From NCBI RefSeq assembly GCF_002850745.1, contig NZ_PJOK01000049.1, positions 124,001-188,000 of the forward strand: a stretch of 64,000 bases of DNA. The letters are read 5' to 3'. Made by a program: the position numbers and the translations under genes. This stretch comes from Nonomuraea indica (GTDB lineage Bacteria; Actinomycetota; Actinomycetes; Streptosporangiales; Streptosporangiaceae). Under the pieces are notes generated by a model. The model saw only the letters and a program-made list of their open reading frames with translations, was not told the origin of the DNA and made no database searches. How positions within the stretch are numbered: the stretch's first letter is position 1; each line of letters starts with the position of its first letter. Below, one piece after another: positions 31,323 through 40,721 of this stretch.

Positions 31323-32393
31323 TCAGCGAAGCTCGGAGATCAGCTTCTCCCACTGCGGGGCGACCTCGTCCGCGGCGTGCCGGACGGCGGTCTCCAGCGC
31401 GCCGGCGGCCAGCGAGCGCCGCCTGCGCTCGTCGTCGATCAGCGCGAGGAGCGCCGCGGCCAGCAGCTCCAGGTCCGCGGCGGCGGCCTCGGGCACCAGC
31501 ACCCCGTTGTAGCCCGTCGCCACGAACTCCGCCGGCCCCCTGGCCCCCTCGAACGCCACCACCGGCACCCCGCACCCCATGGCCTCCAGCACGGTCATGC
31601 CCAGGTCGCCGCTGCGCGAGGTGTTGGCCACGATCGACGCCTTGGCGAACTCCCCCGCCAGGTCGGGCGTGGTGCCCATGAAGTAGACGTGGTTGTGCAG
31701 GTCGAGGTCGCGGACCAGCTCGCGCAGCCGCCGCTCCTCGGGGCCGCCGCCGTAGAGCCTCAGCCGCCAGTCGGGCCGTTTGTCGGCCACCGTGGCGAAC
31801 GCCCTGATCAGCCGGTCGTACGCCTTGACGGGCACCCACCTGCCGCCGGCGGCGACGATGCGGTTGTCCATCCGGGAGCGCGGCCACGGCCCGCTCGGCA
31901 GCGCGTCGGGCACGGTGCGCACGGCCGGCCCGCCGTCCAGCAGCCCCGTCCACTCGGCCTCGGTGCTCTCGGTGGCGGTGACGACCGCGTCGAGCCGGGG
32001 ATAGTACCTTCTCACCGGCGCGGGCACCGAGGGGCGGCTCCACTCGCGGGCCAGCTTGAGCACCTCGCGCGGCGCGTGCCTGGCCGCCTGGACGCCCAGG
32101 GACGGCCTGGTCGTGATCAGCACGTCCGACCTGATCCCGCGCAGCAGCCGCCACAGCGCGACCTCGGTGCGCACCTGGCCGCGCGGCAGCAGGTGGCGCA
32201 CGCCGGGCCTGACGTCGATCACCGAACGCATGGTGACCCCGGGCGCCACGGGGAAGAACGGCTTGTCCCGGTGCCGCCTGATGCTGATCACCTCGACGTC
32301 GTGCCGTTCGGCGAGGGCCCCGGCCAGGTTGAGCGTGGAGCGGACGTCGCCGCGCATGCCGTACGCGGAGGAGAGCATCAGGCTGATCCTCAC
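31323..32393 (-). CDS. GT4-family glycosyltransferase
   Basis: 356 residues of GT-B fold. The C-terminal nucleotide-sugar half shows IVAAGGRWVPVKAYDRLIRA, LRLYGGGPEERRLRELV, VYFMGTTPDL and the EX7E region GDLGMTVLEAMGCGVPVVAF. It probably adds a sugar to a wall polymer or lipid carrier; acceptor unknown. GTG at 32393 overlaps the upstream stop (GTGA), and GAGG precedes it. Second gene of a two-gene operon. Confidence 0.9.
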   Translation of the reverse strand: MRISLMLSSAYGMRGDVRSTLNLAGALAERHDVEVISIRRHRDKPFFPVAPGVTMRSVIDVRPGVRHLLPRGQVRTEVALWRLLRGIRSDVLITTRPSLGVQAARHAPREVLKLAREWSRPSVPAPVRRYYPRLDAVVTATESTEAEWTGLLDGGPAVRTVPDALPSGPWPRSRMDNRIVAAGGRWVPVKAYDRLIRAFATVADKRPDWRLRLYGGGPEERRLRELVRDLDLHNHVYFMGTTPDLAGEFAKASIVANTSRSGDLGMTVLEAMGCGVPVVAFEGARGPAEFVATGYNGVLVPEAAAADLELLAAALLALIDDERRRRSLAAGALETAVRHAADEVAPQWEKLISELR

Positions 32394-33187
32394 CCGCCCA
32401 CCTCGATGCGCAGCTCGTCGTCGGCGGTGTAGCAGGGCCGGATGGGCACGCCGTCGATCCGGGCCGACGGGTAGTGCAGGCGCCGGCGTTTGCCGTCGAC
32501 GTCGTCGAGCCGCGAGCCGAGCTTGAGCGGCCGGGTCACGCCCTCCACCTCCAGCGAGGGCTCCCACGTGCCGGACCCGCCGGGATCGGCGGCGAGCACG
32601 TCCACCAGCGAGAACGCCGCGTGGAAGCGCACCCCCTGCACGGTGGCCGAGGCGCGCAGCACGGAGCCGTCGGACTGCCTGCGCTGCAGCGACAGCCGGG
32701 CCTCGTGGCGCACGTCGTCGTCGGCCAGCCCGGTGAAGGCCAGCAGCCCCGTCACCTCGAAGCGGCCCTCCCGGAACCAGATCGCGCGCACCTCGGCGAC
32801 CGGCTCGGCGTCGGAGATCTTCAGGGCGAGGTAGCCGTTGCGCGTGCGGTAGGAGCGGTAGGCCATGGTCCGCTTGCACAGCGCGTACGCGTCGAGATGG
32901 TCGAGCGAGAAGCCCGGGTCGATGCTGTGCAGCCGGGTGCGCTTGCCGTCGCGGCGCAGGTAGGTGTCCCAGCGCCCGGCGGTGAGTTTCAGGGGCGCGA
33001 GCGAGACGGCCACGCTGGCCTCCCCCGTCCGGGCTCCCGGTGTGCCGAGCAGCACGTCACGTTCGACCCCCGTGGTCCGGTGTCTGAGCACGAGCTCGGT
33101 GCCGTCCCCCAACGGCTCTTCCATGGCGAGTCTCAGGGAGAGCACGTCGGCTAGCGTGACTTCCGCGTCTGTGACGACGACGCGCAT
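32390..33187 (-). CDS. protein of unknown function coupled to a glycosyltransferase
   Basis: 265 residues, mostly beta-strand by composition, no signal peptide or membrane segment. Features include WDTYLRRDGKRTRLHSID and a repeated RRRLHYPSARIDG. Overlap with the GT4 gene suggests a shared task in polysaccharide or teichoic-acid-like polymer synthesis. I do not recognise a catalytic motif. Confidence 0.7.
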   Translation of the reverse strand: MRVVVTDAEVTLADVLSLRLAMEEPLGDGTELVLRHRTTGVERDVLLGTPGARTGEASVAVSLAPLKLTAGRWDTYLRRDGKRTRLHSIDPGFSLDHLDAYALCKRTMAYRSYRTRNGYLALKISDAEPVAEVRAIWFREGRFEVTGLLAFTGLADDDVRHEARLSLQRRQSDGSVLRASATVQGVRFHAAFSLVDVLAADPGGSGTWEPSLEVEGVTRPLKLGSRLDDVDGKRRRLHYPSARIDGVPIRPCYTADDELRIEVGG

Positions 33188-33290
33188 CGCGAGCCCCCTC
33201 CCCGTCGAATGAAGCCATGCGTCGTTGAGGTTACCGTGATTTTCCCGTTATGTGGATGGCGGATTTTCTCCGCATCCGCCTCCTGACATG

Positions 33291-33324
33291 CGGAACTCCT
33301 CCACAGGAGCTGTGGAGGAGTCCG
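33291..33324 (-). terminator. hairpin downstream of the Fe-S reductase gene
   Basis: ACTCCTCCACA pairs with TGTGGAGGAGT (33295-33321); the stem extends further with one bulged base. It lies 12 bp after the stop of the minus-strand gene. A second small hairpin (GGCGGAT / ATCCGCC) is at 33258-33280. Confidence 0.6.
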
Positions 33325-33335
33325 ACTTTCGCGGG

Positions 33336-35438
33336 TCAGGAAGGGGTCTTGACCGATTTGATCAACAGCTGGGCCACGTCCACGACCTCAAGGGATTCCT
33401 TGGCCTCGCCACTGTTCTTCTTCTCGTTGATGGCGTCGCCGAGCATCACCATGCAGAACGGGCAGGCGGTCGAGACGGTGTCGGGATCGGTGGTCAGCGC
33501 CTCGTCCACCCGCTCGGTGTTGATGCGCTTGCCGATGCGCTCCTCCATCCACATGCGCGCGCCGCCCGCGCCGCAGCAGAAGCCGCGGTCCTTGTGGCGG
33601 TGCATCTCCTGGGTCTGCACGCCCGGCACCTTGGACATGATGTCGCGCGGCTGGGAGTAGACCTTGTTGTGGCGGCCGAGGAAGCACGGGTCGTGATACG
33701 TGATCTTCTCCTCGATCGGCGTGATCGGCGTCAGCCTGCCCTCGTCCACCAGCTTGGCGAGCAGCTGCGTGTGGTGCACGACCTCGTACGTGCCGCCGAG
33801 CTGCGGATACTCGTTGGCCAGCGTGTTGAAGCAGTGGGGGCAGGTGGCGACGATCTTCTTGACGCCGGCCTCGTTCAGGGTCTCGATGTTCTGCTGGGCC
33901 AGCATGTTGAAGAGGTACTCCATGCCCAGGCGGCGCGCCGGGTCACCGCTGCACGCCTCCATCGGGCCGAGCACGGCGAACTTCACGCCGGCGATGTGCA
34001 GCAGCTCGGCGACGGCCCTGGTCGTCTTCTTGGCCCGGTCCTCCAGGGCTCCGGCGCAGCCGACCCAGAAGAGGTATTCGGCGTCCTCGGGCATCTTGTC
34101 CTCGACGACCTCGACCTCGAAGTCCAGCTCGGCGATCCAGTCGGCCCGCTTCATCTCGGACATGCCCCACGGGTTGCCCTTGTTCTCCAGGTTCTTCACC
34201 ATCACTCCCGCCTCGGACGGGAACGACGACTCGACCATGACCTGGTAGCGGCGCATGTCGAGGATGTGGTCGATGTGCTCGATGTCCACCGGGCACTGCT
34301 CGACGCAGGCGCCGCAGTTGGTGCACGACCACAGGACGTCCGGGTGGATGACTCCGTCCTCGCCGACGAGCGGCTTCTCCAGCAGCGCCAGCACGTCGGT
34401 GTCGGCGTGTTCCGTGGACGCGCCGGCCAGCAGGTACGGGGCCACCTTGAAGGCGTGGTCACGCTGGTCGAGGATGAGCATCTTGGGCGACAGGGGCTTG
34501 TCGGTGTTCCACGCCGGGCACTGCGACTGGCAGCGGCCGCACTCGGTGCAGGAGTAGAAGTCGAGGAAGCCCTTCCACGTCGTGTCGCCGATCTTGCCGC
34601 GGCCCAGCCGTTCGGGGTCGAGGTCCTCGTCCTCGAAGTCGACCGGCTTGCCGTCCACGCGCAGCTCCGGCGCGGCGCCCAGGGCGTCGGGGCGGCGCGA
34701 GAAGAGCACGTTCAGCGGCGCGGTGAAGATGTGCAGGTGCTTGGAGTTCACCACGATGACCAGGAACACCAGCATGAAGCCGATGTGCAGGAGCAGCGCG
34801 ATCTGCTCCAGCAGGTGGCTGGCCGGGAGGACGTCGCCGAGGGCGATCGAGACGAAGGCGCCCGAACTGTAGGGCAGGTTGCCGTTGGCGGCCGCCGCGC
34901 CGCGCGCCAGGAAGAGCGTCCAGATGATGTTGAAGATCATGAACAGCACGAGCCAGGCGCCGCCCAGGTGGGAGCCGGAGAAGCGAGACCTGCGGCCCAG
35001 CGTCTTCGGCGAGTTCCTGACCCGGATGACGGCGAACGCCACCAGGCCGAGGAGACAGGCGACCGCGATGAAGTCCTGCAGGAAGCCCAGCACCGCCCAC
35101 TGGCCGATGAGCGGGATGTGGAAGTCCGGCCGGCCGGTGATCGCCCCCTGGATGATCGCGCCGTACGCCTCGATGTAGACGGTCAGCAGGATGAAGAAGG
35201 CCCACATGACGAAGAAGTGGGCCACGCCGGACGGCGTCCACTTGAGCAGCTTCTTCTGGCCGAACACCTCGACGAGCTGCGCCTTGGCCTCGTCGGCCGC
35301 GTGCGCCCTGGCGTACTCGACCCGCTCGGGGGCGGGTGGGCCGACGGTGGCCAGCTTGTACAGGAACATCGTCCGACGGCCGGCCGCGGCCACCGCCAGG
35401 ACGGTCATGATGAGTCCGATGATGGCTACCCAGAGCAC
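33336..35438 (-). CDS. membrane-bound Fe-S heterodisulfide reductase-like protein
   Basis: 700 residues. Five or so transmembrane helices come first (LWVAIIGLIMTVLAVAAAG; VAHFFVMWAFFILLTVYI), resembling NarI-type haem b domains. Then two 4Fe-4S motifs, CTECGRCQSQCP and CTNCGACVEQCPVD, and two CCG domains (VATCPHCFNTLANEYPQ; GFCCGAGGARMWMEE). This HdrD/GlpC-like layout is common in actinobacteria and is thought to pass electrons between quinol and an unknown partner. I prefer the GTG at 35438, which has GGGAGG 5 nt upstream; a GTG at 35450 lacks one. Confidence 0.92.
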   Translation of the reverse strand: MLWVAIIGLIMTVLAVAAAGRRTMFLYKLATVGPPAPERVEYARAHAADEAKAQLVEVFGQKKLLKWTPSGVAHFFVMWAFFILLTVYIEAYGAIIQGAITGRPDFHIPLIGQWAVLGFLQDFIAVACLLGLVAFAVIRVRNSPKTLGRRSRFSGSHLGGAWLVLFMIFNIIWTLFLARGAAAANGNLPYSSGAFVSIALGDVLPASHLLEQIALLLHIGFMLVFLVIVVNSKHLHIFTAPLNVLFSRRPDALGAAPELRVDGKPVDFEDEDLDPERLGRGKIGDTTWKGFLDFYSCTECGRCQSQCPAWNTDKPLSPKMLILDQRDHAFKVAPYLLAGASTEHADTDVLALLEKPLVGEDGVIHPDVLWSCTNCGACVEQCPVDIEHIDHILDMRRYQVMVESSFPSEAGVMVKNLENKGNPWGMSEMKRADWIAELDFEVEVVEDKMPEDAEYLFWVGCAGALEDRAKKTTRAVAELLHIAGVKFAVLGPMEACSGDPARRLGMEYLFNMLAQQNIETLNEAGVKKIVATCPHCFNTLANEYPQLGGTYEVVHHTQLLAKLVDEGRLTPITPIEEKITYHDPCFLGRHNKVYSQPRDIMSKVPGVQTQEMHRHKDRGFCCGAGGARMWMEERIGKRINTERVDEALTTDPDTVSTACPFCMVMLGDAINEKKNSGEAKESLEVVDVAQLLIKSVKTPS

Positions 35439-35585
35439 GGGCCCTCCCACAGACGACGTTGGCTGCCAGCGTACGGACGCCGGTCATCCACGCAATGACC
35501 AGGTCACCCCAGAATCCTACCCACGAGTAACATTCTGGGGTAATGCGACCCACCCTACGGGCCGCCGACCCTCCGGAACAGTGCT

Positions 35586-36167
35586 CTACCCCGTGAAGTA
35601 GCGCTGGATCGTCGGGGCCAGCAGCTCGACGAGCTCCTCCGGGTCGGCGCTGGCCATCGGCTCCAGCCTGAGCACGTAGCGGGCCATCACCACGCCGAAC
35701 ATCTGGGCGAACGCCGCCTCGATGCGCAGGTGCGGCACGTCCAGCGTATGGCTCACCCGCAGCAGCAGCGCGTTGGAGACGAACTCGCGGAACATCGCGG
35801 CCGCCTGCTCGTGCGTCATCGCCGAGCGGATGAGCGCGAGCATCGGCTCGCGCGTCTCGGGCGCGGCGGTGACGCTCAGGATCAGCCGGACCAGCCGCTC
35901 CCCGACCTGCTCGCGCGGACCGTCGAGCACCGTCGGCACGACCACCTCGGGACTGAGCGGCAGCTGCAGCGCCGCCGCGAACATGCCCTCCTTCGTCGCG
36001 AAGTAGTGGTGCACGAGGGCCGGGTCCACCTGCGCCTCCCGCGCGATGCCGCGCACCGTGGCCTTGTCGAAGCCCTTCTCGGCGAACACCCGCCGGGCCG
36101 CCGCCAGGATCTCGCCACGCGTGTCGGCCGAACCGGGCCTGCGGCCCGGCCGCCGCCGGGTCGTCAC
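35586..36167 (-). CDS. TetR family transcriptional regulator
   Basis: 193 residues. N-terminal helix-turn-helix: TRGEILAAARRVFAEKGFDK then VRGIAREAQVDPALVHHYFA. The C-terminal half matches a TetR_C domain found in several actinobacterial regulators. GTG at 36167 overlaps the upstream methyltransferase stop (GTGA). Third gene of a three-gene operon with every junction overlapping. Confidence 0.92.
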   Translation of the reverse strand: MTTRRRPGRRPGSADTRGEILAAARRVFAEKGFDKATVRGIAREAQVDPALVHHYFATKEGMFAAALQLPLSPEVVVPTVLDGPREQVGERLVRLILSVTAAPETREPMLALIRSAMTHEQAAAMFREFVSNALLLRVSHTLDVPHLRIEAAFAQMFGVVMARYVLRLEPMASADPEELVELLAPTIQRYFTG

Positions 36168-36940
36168 CGGCCCACCGCCAGGTAGACGCGCATCGGCACC
36201 GACACCACCCCGCCGGGGAACGTCCTGCGCAGCTCCGCGCGCCGCCGCTCCACCAGCGCGTCGGCCGCCTGCGGCGGCAGCTCGGCCATGTAGGAGTGGG
36301 AGCGCATGCCGAGCAGGAACTCCTCGATGCCGGCCAGCCGGGTCCACGGGATCCAGCGCTCGGCCACCACCTCGAACGCCTCGGCGATGGGCGGCACCGA
36401 CCACTCCTCCAGCGCCTGCCCCCAGTAGGCCGGGCACTCCTCGGCCAGCAGCGCCTCGTGGGCGGCCAGCCACTCGGCCTGCCGGGCGTCGGTGAGGTTC
36501 CAGCAGCCGGCGATGGCGCCGCCGGGACGCAGCACCCGCCTCGCCTCGGCGATCGAGGCCACCGGGTCGAGCCAGTGCCAGGACTGCGCGTACGTCACCA
36601 GGTCGGCCACGCCGTCGGCCAGCGGCAGCGCGTTGCCGTCGGCCCGCACCGCGGCGGAGGCCGTCGTGCCGCCCTCCTCTCCGGAGCGGGACACCAGGCG
36701 GGTCAGCATCTCCGCACTCGGGTCCACCGCGACCACCCGCGACCCGCGGGCCCGCAGGGCGCGCGTCAGGATGCCCGTGCCGGCGCCCACGTCGACCGTC
36801 GTCGCCCCGGCCAGGTCCACCCCCGACACCTCCGCCAGCGCGGCGAACAGCTCGTCGGGGTAGGACGGCCGCCCCGCGTCGTAGGCGTCGGCGACCCCGT
36901 CGAACACCCGGGCCAGCTCGCGCATCGGCCCCACGCTCAT
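36164..36940 (-). CDS. SAM-dependent methyltransferase (class I)
   Basis: 258 residues. Motif I is [16 protein letters not shown], followed by [11 protein letters not shown] (motif II Asp) and [15 protein letters not shown] (post-I/III). Opening [20 protein letters not shown] is typical of this family. Substrate unknown. ATG at 36940 overlaps the stop of the isomerase-like gene; a second ATG five codons later is possible. Confidence 0.9.
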   Translation of the reverse strand: MSVGPMRELARVFDGVADAYDAGRPSYPDELFAALAEVSGVDLAGATTVDVGAGTGILTRALRARGSRVVAVDPSAEMLTRLVSRSGEEGGTTASAAVRADGNALPLADGVADLVTYAQSWHWLDPVASIAEARRVLRPGGAIAGCWNLTDARQAEWLAAHEALLAEECPAYWGQALEEWSVPPIAEAFEVVAERWIPWTRLAGIEEFLLGMRSHSYMAELPPQAADALVERRRAELRRTFPGGVVSVPMRVYLAVGR

Positions 36941-37746
36941 GCGGAGGCCGCCAGGTGCAGCCGGGCGAACGCGAGCGCCTCGGCCAGGTCGTCGATCCGC
37001 TCGGAGCGGCTGGCCGCCTTGCGTGTGTTGATCTCCAGCACGACCAGACCCGTGTAGCCCGAGCCGGCCAGCCGTTCGAGGATCTGCGCGCACGGCTGGT
37101 TGCCCCGGCCGGGCACGAGGTGCTCGTCCTTGTTGGTCACGCCGAGACCGTCGGCCAGGTGCAGGTGGGCCAGCCGGTCACCGAGCTTGGTCGCCATCTC
37201 CATCGCGTCGGAGCCGGACACGGCGGTGTGCGACAGGTCGAGGGTGACCTGCGGGAAGTCGTAGTCGATGGGATTCCAGTCGGGAGAGTAGGGCACCACG
37301 TCGTTGTTCCTCGCCCGCAGCGGGAACATGTTCTCCACCGCGAACGTGACGTCGGTCTCCTCGCGCATGCGGGCGAGGCCGGTCTCGAAGTCGCGCGCGT
37401 AGTCGCGCTGCCAACGGAACGGCGGGTGCACCACCACCGTCGAGGCGCCGAGCCGTTCGGCCGCCTTGCGCGCCCTGACCAGCTTGGCCCACGGGTCGCG
37501 GCCCCACACGCGCTGGGTGACCAGCAGGCACGGCGCGTGGATGGCGAGCACGGGCACCTGGTAGTGGTCCGACAACCGTTCGATCACGTCGATGTCCTGG
37601 CTCACCGGATCGGCGCCGACCATGATCTCGACACCGTCGTAGCCCAGGCGGGCGGCCAGTTCGAACGCGTCGGGGGTGCGTTCGGGGTATACCGAGGCGG
37701 TGGACAATGCGATCTTCGCATTGGGCACGCGGATGACATCAGCCAC
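36937..37746 (-). CDS. sugar phosphate isomerase/epimerase-like TIM barrel
   Basis: 269 residues of the xylose-isomerase-like (AP endonuclease 2) fold: [65 protein letters not shown] and VLEINTR supply the usual metal-ligand Glu/Asp/His. Substrate cannot be told. GTG start at 37746; first gene of the operon with a methyltransferase and TetR regulator. Confidence 0.88.
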   Translation of the reverse strand: MADVIRVPNAKIALSTASVYPERTPDAFELAARLGYDGVEIMVGADPVSQDIDVIERLSDHYQVPVLAIHAPCLLVTQRVWGRDPWAKLVRARKAAERLGASTVVVHPPFRWQRDYARDFETGLARMREETDVTFAVENMFPLRARNNDVVPYSPDWNPIDYDFPQVTLDLSHTAVSGSDAMEMATKLGDRLAHLHLADGLGVTNKDEHLVPGRGNQPCAQILERLAGSGYTGLVVLEINTRKAASRSERIDDLAEALAFARLHLAASA

Positions 37747-37801
37747 GTTGCCAGCCTAAGCCGGTGACACGGTTCTGGCGCGCGACCCCTACGGTTGGGT
37801 C

Positions 37802-38500
37802 ATGCCCCGGATCGCCAAAGGCGCCGTCCCGAGTCCCAACATCTGGAACACGCCGCAGGTCTACGAGCTGGAGAACCGCGCCGTGGACCCGGACGGCGCG
37901 GCCGACGCCGCCATGCGGGCGCTGCGGTCGTGGGCCGGCGGCACGGTGCTCGACATCGGCTGCGGCACCGGCTACCACCTGCCCGCCTTCGCGGCCGAGG
38001 CGGCCAGGGTGATCGGCGTGGAGCCGCACGGCGACCTGGTTGCGCTGGCCCGCCGCCGCTGCGCCGACCTGGCCGGCGTCGAGGTGCACGCCGCCGCCGC
38101 CCAGGACCTGCCGCTGCCCGACGCCTCGGTGGACGTGGCGGTCGCGCGCTGGGCGTACTTCTTCGGCCCCGGCTGCGAGCCCGGCCTGCGCGAGCTGTCG
38201 CGGGTGGTGCGGCGGGGCGGCGCGGCCTTCGTCATCGACCTGGACGCGAGCCGTGGAGCGTTCGGCCGGTGGTTCTCCCGCACGGTGCCCGGCTACTCCG
38301 TCCGCGAGGTGGAGGCCTTCTGGGACCGGCACGGCTGGCAGCGGCAGCCGCTCGACCTGCGGATGGTGTTCGAGCGGCGCGCCGACCTGGAGGCGGTGCT
38401 GCGCATCGAGTTCGCGCCGAAGGTGGCCGAGCAGGCGATCGCCGAGACGCCCGGACTGGAGCTGGCCTATCCGAACGTGCTGCGCTGGCGGCACTTCTAG
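37802..38500 (+). CDS. SAM-dependent methyltransferase
   Basis: 232 residues. Motif I VLDIGCGTGYHLPAFA, then VIGVEPHGDLV and LSRVVRRGGAAFVIDLD. A different subfamily from the neighbour at 36164. It opens PRIAKGAVPSPNIWNTPQVY, a pattern I recall from actinobacterial methyltransferases of unknown substrate. Divergent from the isomerase operon (55 bp). Confidence 0.9.
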   Translation: MPRIAKGAVPSPNIWNTPQVYELENRAVDPDGAADAAMRALRSWAGGTVLDIGCGTGYHLPAFAAEAARVIGVEPHGDLVALARRRCADLAGVEVHAAAAQDLPLPDASVDVAVARWAYFFGPGCEPGLRELSRVVRRGGAAFVIDLDASRGAFGRWFSRTVPGYSVREVEAFWDRHGWQRQPLDLRMVFERRADLEAVLRIEFAPKVAEQAIAETPGLELAYPNVLRWRHF

Positions 38501-38503
38501 GGC

Positions 38504-38535
38504 TTGACCTTGACGCCGGTGTCAATGTTTACGGT
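38504..38535 (+). promoter_or_regulatory. MerR-type promoter with long spacer and dyad
   Basis: -35 TTGACC (38504-38509) and -10 TACGGT (38530-38535) are 20 bp apart. Between them sits a dyad TTGAC-GCCGGT-GTCAA (38510-38525). Over-long spacers with a central dyad are the hallmark of MerR-activated promoters. The -10 ends 6 nt before the ATG, so the transcript may be leaderless. Confidence 0.65.
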
Positions 38536-38541
38536 GGTGGC

Positions 38542-38916
38542 ATGCGCATCGGAGAGCTGGCCGGGCGTACGGGAGTGAGCACCCGTTCGCTCCGCTACTA
38601 CGAGCAGCACGGCCTGCTCACCGCCCGGCGCGGGGCCAACGGCTACCGCGAGTACACCGAGGACGACATCCGGCTGGTGGCCGAGATCCGCTCGCTGCTG
38701 TCGGTCGGCTTCACGCTGGAGGACACCCGGCCGTTCGTCGACTGCCTGCGCGCCGGGCACGGCTCGGGCGGCGCCTGCGGCGACTCCGTCGCCGTCTACC
38801 GGCGCAAGCTGGCCGAGATCGACGACGAGATCCGCGTCTTGCTCGCCCGCCGCGCCGAGGTGGCGGCCCAGCTCGGCGAGTCGTGCGCCGGCTGCTTCTT
38901 CAAGGGAGAACGATGA
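38542..38916 (+). CDS. MerR family regulator with C-terminal cysteines
   Basis: 124 residues. MRIGELAGRTGVSTRSLRYY is the classic MerR winged helix, followed by YTEDDIRLVAEIRSLLSVGF and a dimer helix. Cysteines lie at FVDCLRAGHGSGGACGD and at the end, SCAGCFFKGER. A CxxC tail could bind metal or sense thiol redox state. It is translationally coupled (ATGA) to a thioredoxin gene, which supports a redox role. The dyad promoter just upstream fits autoregulation. Confidence 0.92.
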   Translation: MRIGELAGRTGVSTRSLRYYEQHGLLTARRGANGYREYTEDDIRLVAEIRSLLSVGFTLEDTRPFVDCLRAGHGSGGACGDSVAVYRRKLAEIDDEIRVLLARRAEVAAQLGESCAGCFFKGER

Positions 38917-39218
38917 TCACGCTGACCGCGGACAACTTCGACGAGCAGGTGCTGCAGAGCGACAGGCCGGTGCTCGTGGACTTCTGGGCCGAGTGGTGCC
39001 CGCCCTGCCGGATGGTCGCTCCGGTGCTGGCGGAGATCGAGGCCGAGCACGGCCTGACCGTGGGCAAGCTCAACACCGACGAGAACCCCACGATCATGGC
39101 CCGCTACGGCGTGCTGAGCCTGCCGACGCTGCTGCTGTTCGCGGACGGCGAGCCCGTCAGGCAGGTCGTCGGCGCCCGCCCCAAGCGCATGCTCGTCTCG
39201 GACCTCGGCCTGGCCTGA
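38913..39218 (+). CDS. thioredoxin
   Basis: 101 residues: FDEQVLQSDRPVLVDFWAEW then CPPC active site, KLNTDENPTIMARYGVLSLP with the cis-Pro, and TLLLFADGEPVRQVVGA. The active site is CPPC rather than the usual CGPC, which should make it a different redox potential from standard thioredoxin. No thioredoxin reductase is adjacent. GGGAG precedes the ATG. Co-transcribed with MerR. Confidence 0.93.
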   Translation: MITLTADNFDEQVLQSDRPVLVDFWAEWCPPCRMVAPVLAEIEAEHGLTVGKLNTDENPTIMARYGVLSLPTLLLFADGEPVRQVVGARPKRMLVSDLGLA

Positions 39219-39275
39219 CCCGGCGCGCGCCGTCGGCGCCGCGGATTGTCGGCGCGGACCGCTAGCCTGCTCCGC

Positions 39276-40682
39276 ATGGCCAAGACAGCCCCGAAGCCCG
39301 GATACCGCTGCGCCGAGTGCGGCTGGCGCACCACCAAGTGGGTGGGCAGGTGCGGCGAGTGCCAGGCGTGGGGCACCGTCGACGAGGAGGGCGCCCGCGC
39401 CGGCGTCAACGTCGTCCAGGCGGGCGCCACCACGGCCCCGGCGATGCCGATCGGCCAGGTCAAGGCCGAGGTGGCCGCCGCGCGCAGCACCGGCGTGGCC
39501 GAGCTCGACCGGGTGCTCGGCGGCGGCCTGGTCCCCGGCGCCGTCATCCTGCTGGCGGGCGAGCCGGGCATCGGCAAGTCCACGCTGCTGCTGGAGGCCG
39601 CGGCGCGCATGGCCGAGGGCGAGACCGTCCTCTACGTCACGGGCGAGGAGTCGGCCGCACAGGTGCGGCTGCGCGCCGACCGCATCGGCGCGATCCGCGA
39701 CCGCCTCTACCTCGCCGCCGAGACCGAGCTGTCGGCGCTGGTCACCCACGTCGAGAAGGTGCAGCCCCGGCTGCTCGTCGTCGACTCGGTGCAGACCATC
39801 GGCTCCGCGCAGGCCACCGGCGTGCCCGGCGGCGTCACCCAGGTGCGCGAGGTCGCCGCCAACCTCGTGCGGCTGGCCAAGGAGCGCAACATGGCGACGG
39901 TGCTCGTCGGCCACGTCACCAAGGAGGGCTCCATCGCGGGGCCGCGCACGCTGGAGCACCTCGTCGACGTGGTGCTCAACTTCGAGGGCGACCGGCACTC
40001 CCGGCTGCGCATGGTCCGCGCGATCAAGAACCGCTACGGCCCGACCGACGAGGTCGGCTGCTTCGACCTGCACGAGCGGGGCATCGAGGGCATCACCGAC
40101 CCGAGCGGGCTGTTCGTCTCGCGGCGCAGCAGCCCGGTGCCCGGCACCTGCGTGACGGTGACCGTCGAGGGCACCCGCCCCCTGCCCGCCGAGGTGCAGG
40201 CGCTGGTGGCGCGCACGGAGGCGCAGCAGCCCCGGCGCACCTCCTCGGGGCTCGACACCTATCGGGTGCAGATGATCCTGGCCGTCCTGGAGCGCCGGCT
40301 CAACGCGAAGCTCGGCGGCTGCGACGTGTTCACCGCGACCGTGGGCGGCATCAAGCTGGCCGACCCGGCCGTCGACCTGTCGGTGATGCTCGCCGTGGCC
40401 AGCGCCGCCGGCGACAAGCCGCTCCCGGCGGGGCTGGTGGCGCTCGGCGAGGTGGGCCTGGCGGGCGAGCTGCGCCCGGTCAAGGACGTCCGCCGGCGGC
40501 TGAGCGAGGCCGCGCGGCTCGGGTTCCGGCGCGGGCTGGTGCCCGCGGGCTCCCTCGACGAGGGCGGCGGCAAGCGCAACGGTCAGCGGTCCCTGGTGCG
40601 GGTGGGGCCGGTGGCGTTCGCCCCGGGATTCGAGGTGGTGGAGGCGGAGAACGTCTGGGACGCTCTCACACACGTCACATAG
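39276..40682 (+). CDS. radA: DNA repair protein RadA
   Basis: 468 residues. N-terminal C4 zinc finger CAECGWRTTKWVGRCGEC, RecA-like ATPase with Walker A GEPGIGKST, LLVVDSVQTI (Walker B), the RadA-specific KNRYGPTDEVG motif, and a C-terminal Lon-protease-like domain (VFTATVGGIKLADPAVDLSV). RadA remodels recombination intermediates. The ATG at 39276 has no ribosome site; TAGCCT lies 7 nt upstream, consistent with a leaderless mRNA. Next to disA, the usual actinobacterial order. Confidence 0.96.
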   Translation: MAKTAPKPGYRCAECGWRTTKWVGRCGECQAWGTVDEEGARAGVNVVQAGATTAPAMPIGQVKAEVAAARSTGVAELDRVLGGGLVPGAVILLAGEPGIGKSTLLLEAAARMAEGETVLYVTGEESAAQVRLRADRIGAIRDRLYLAAETELSALVTHVEKVQPRLLVVDSVQTIGSAQATGVPGGVTQVREVAANLVRLAKERNMATVLVGHVTKEGSIAGPRTLEHLVDVVLNFEGDRHSRLRMVRAIKNRYGPTDEVGCFDLHERGIEGITDPSGLFVSRRSSPVPGTCVTVTVEGTRPLPAEVQALVARTEAQQPRRTSSGLDTYRVQMILAVLERRLNAKLGGCDVFTATVGGIKLADPAVDLSVMLAVASAAGDKPLPAGLVALGEVGLAGELRPVKDVRRRLSEAARLGFRRGLVPAGSLDEGGGKRNGQRSLVRVGPVAFAPGFEVVEAENVWDALTHVT

Positions 40683-40721
40683 CGCCGCTAAGCTGGGCGT
40701 GACGAACGACACGGGGGTCTG

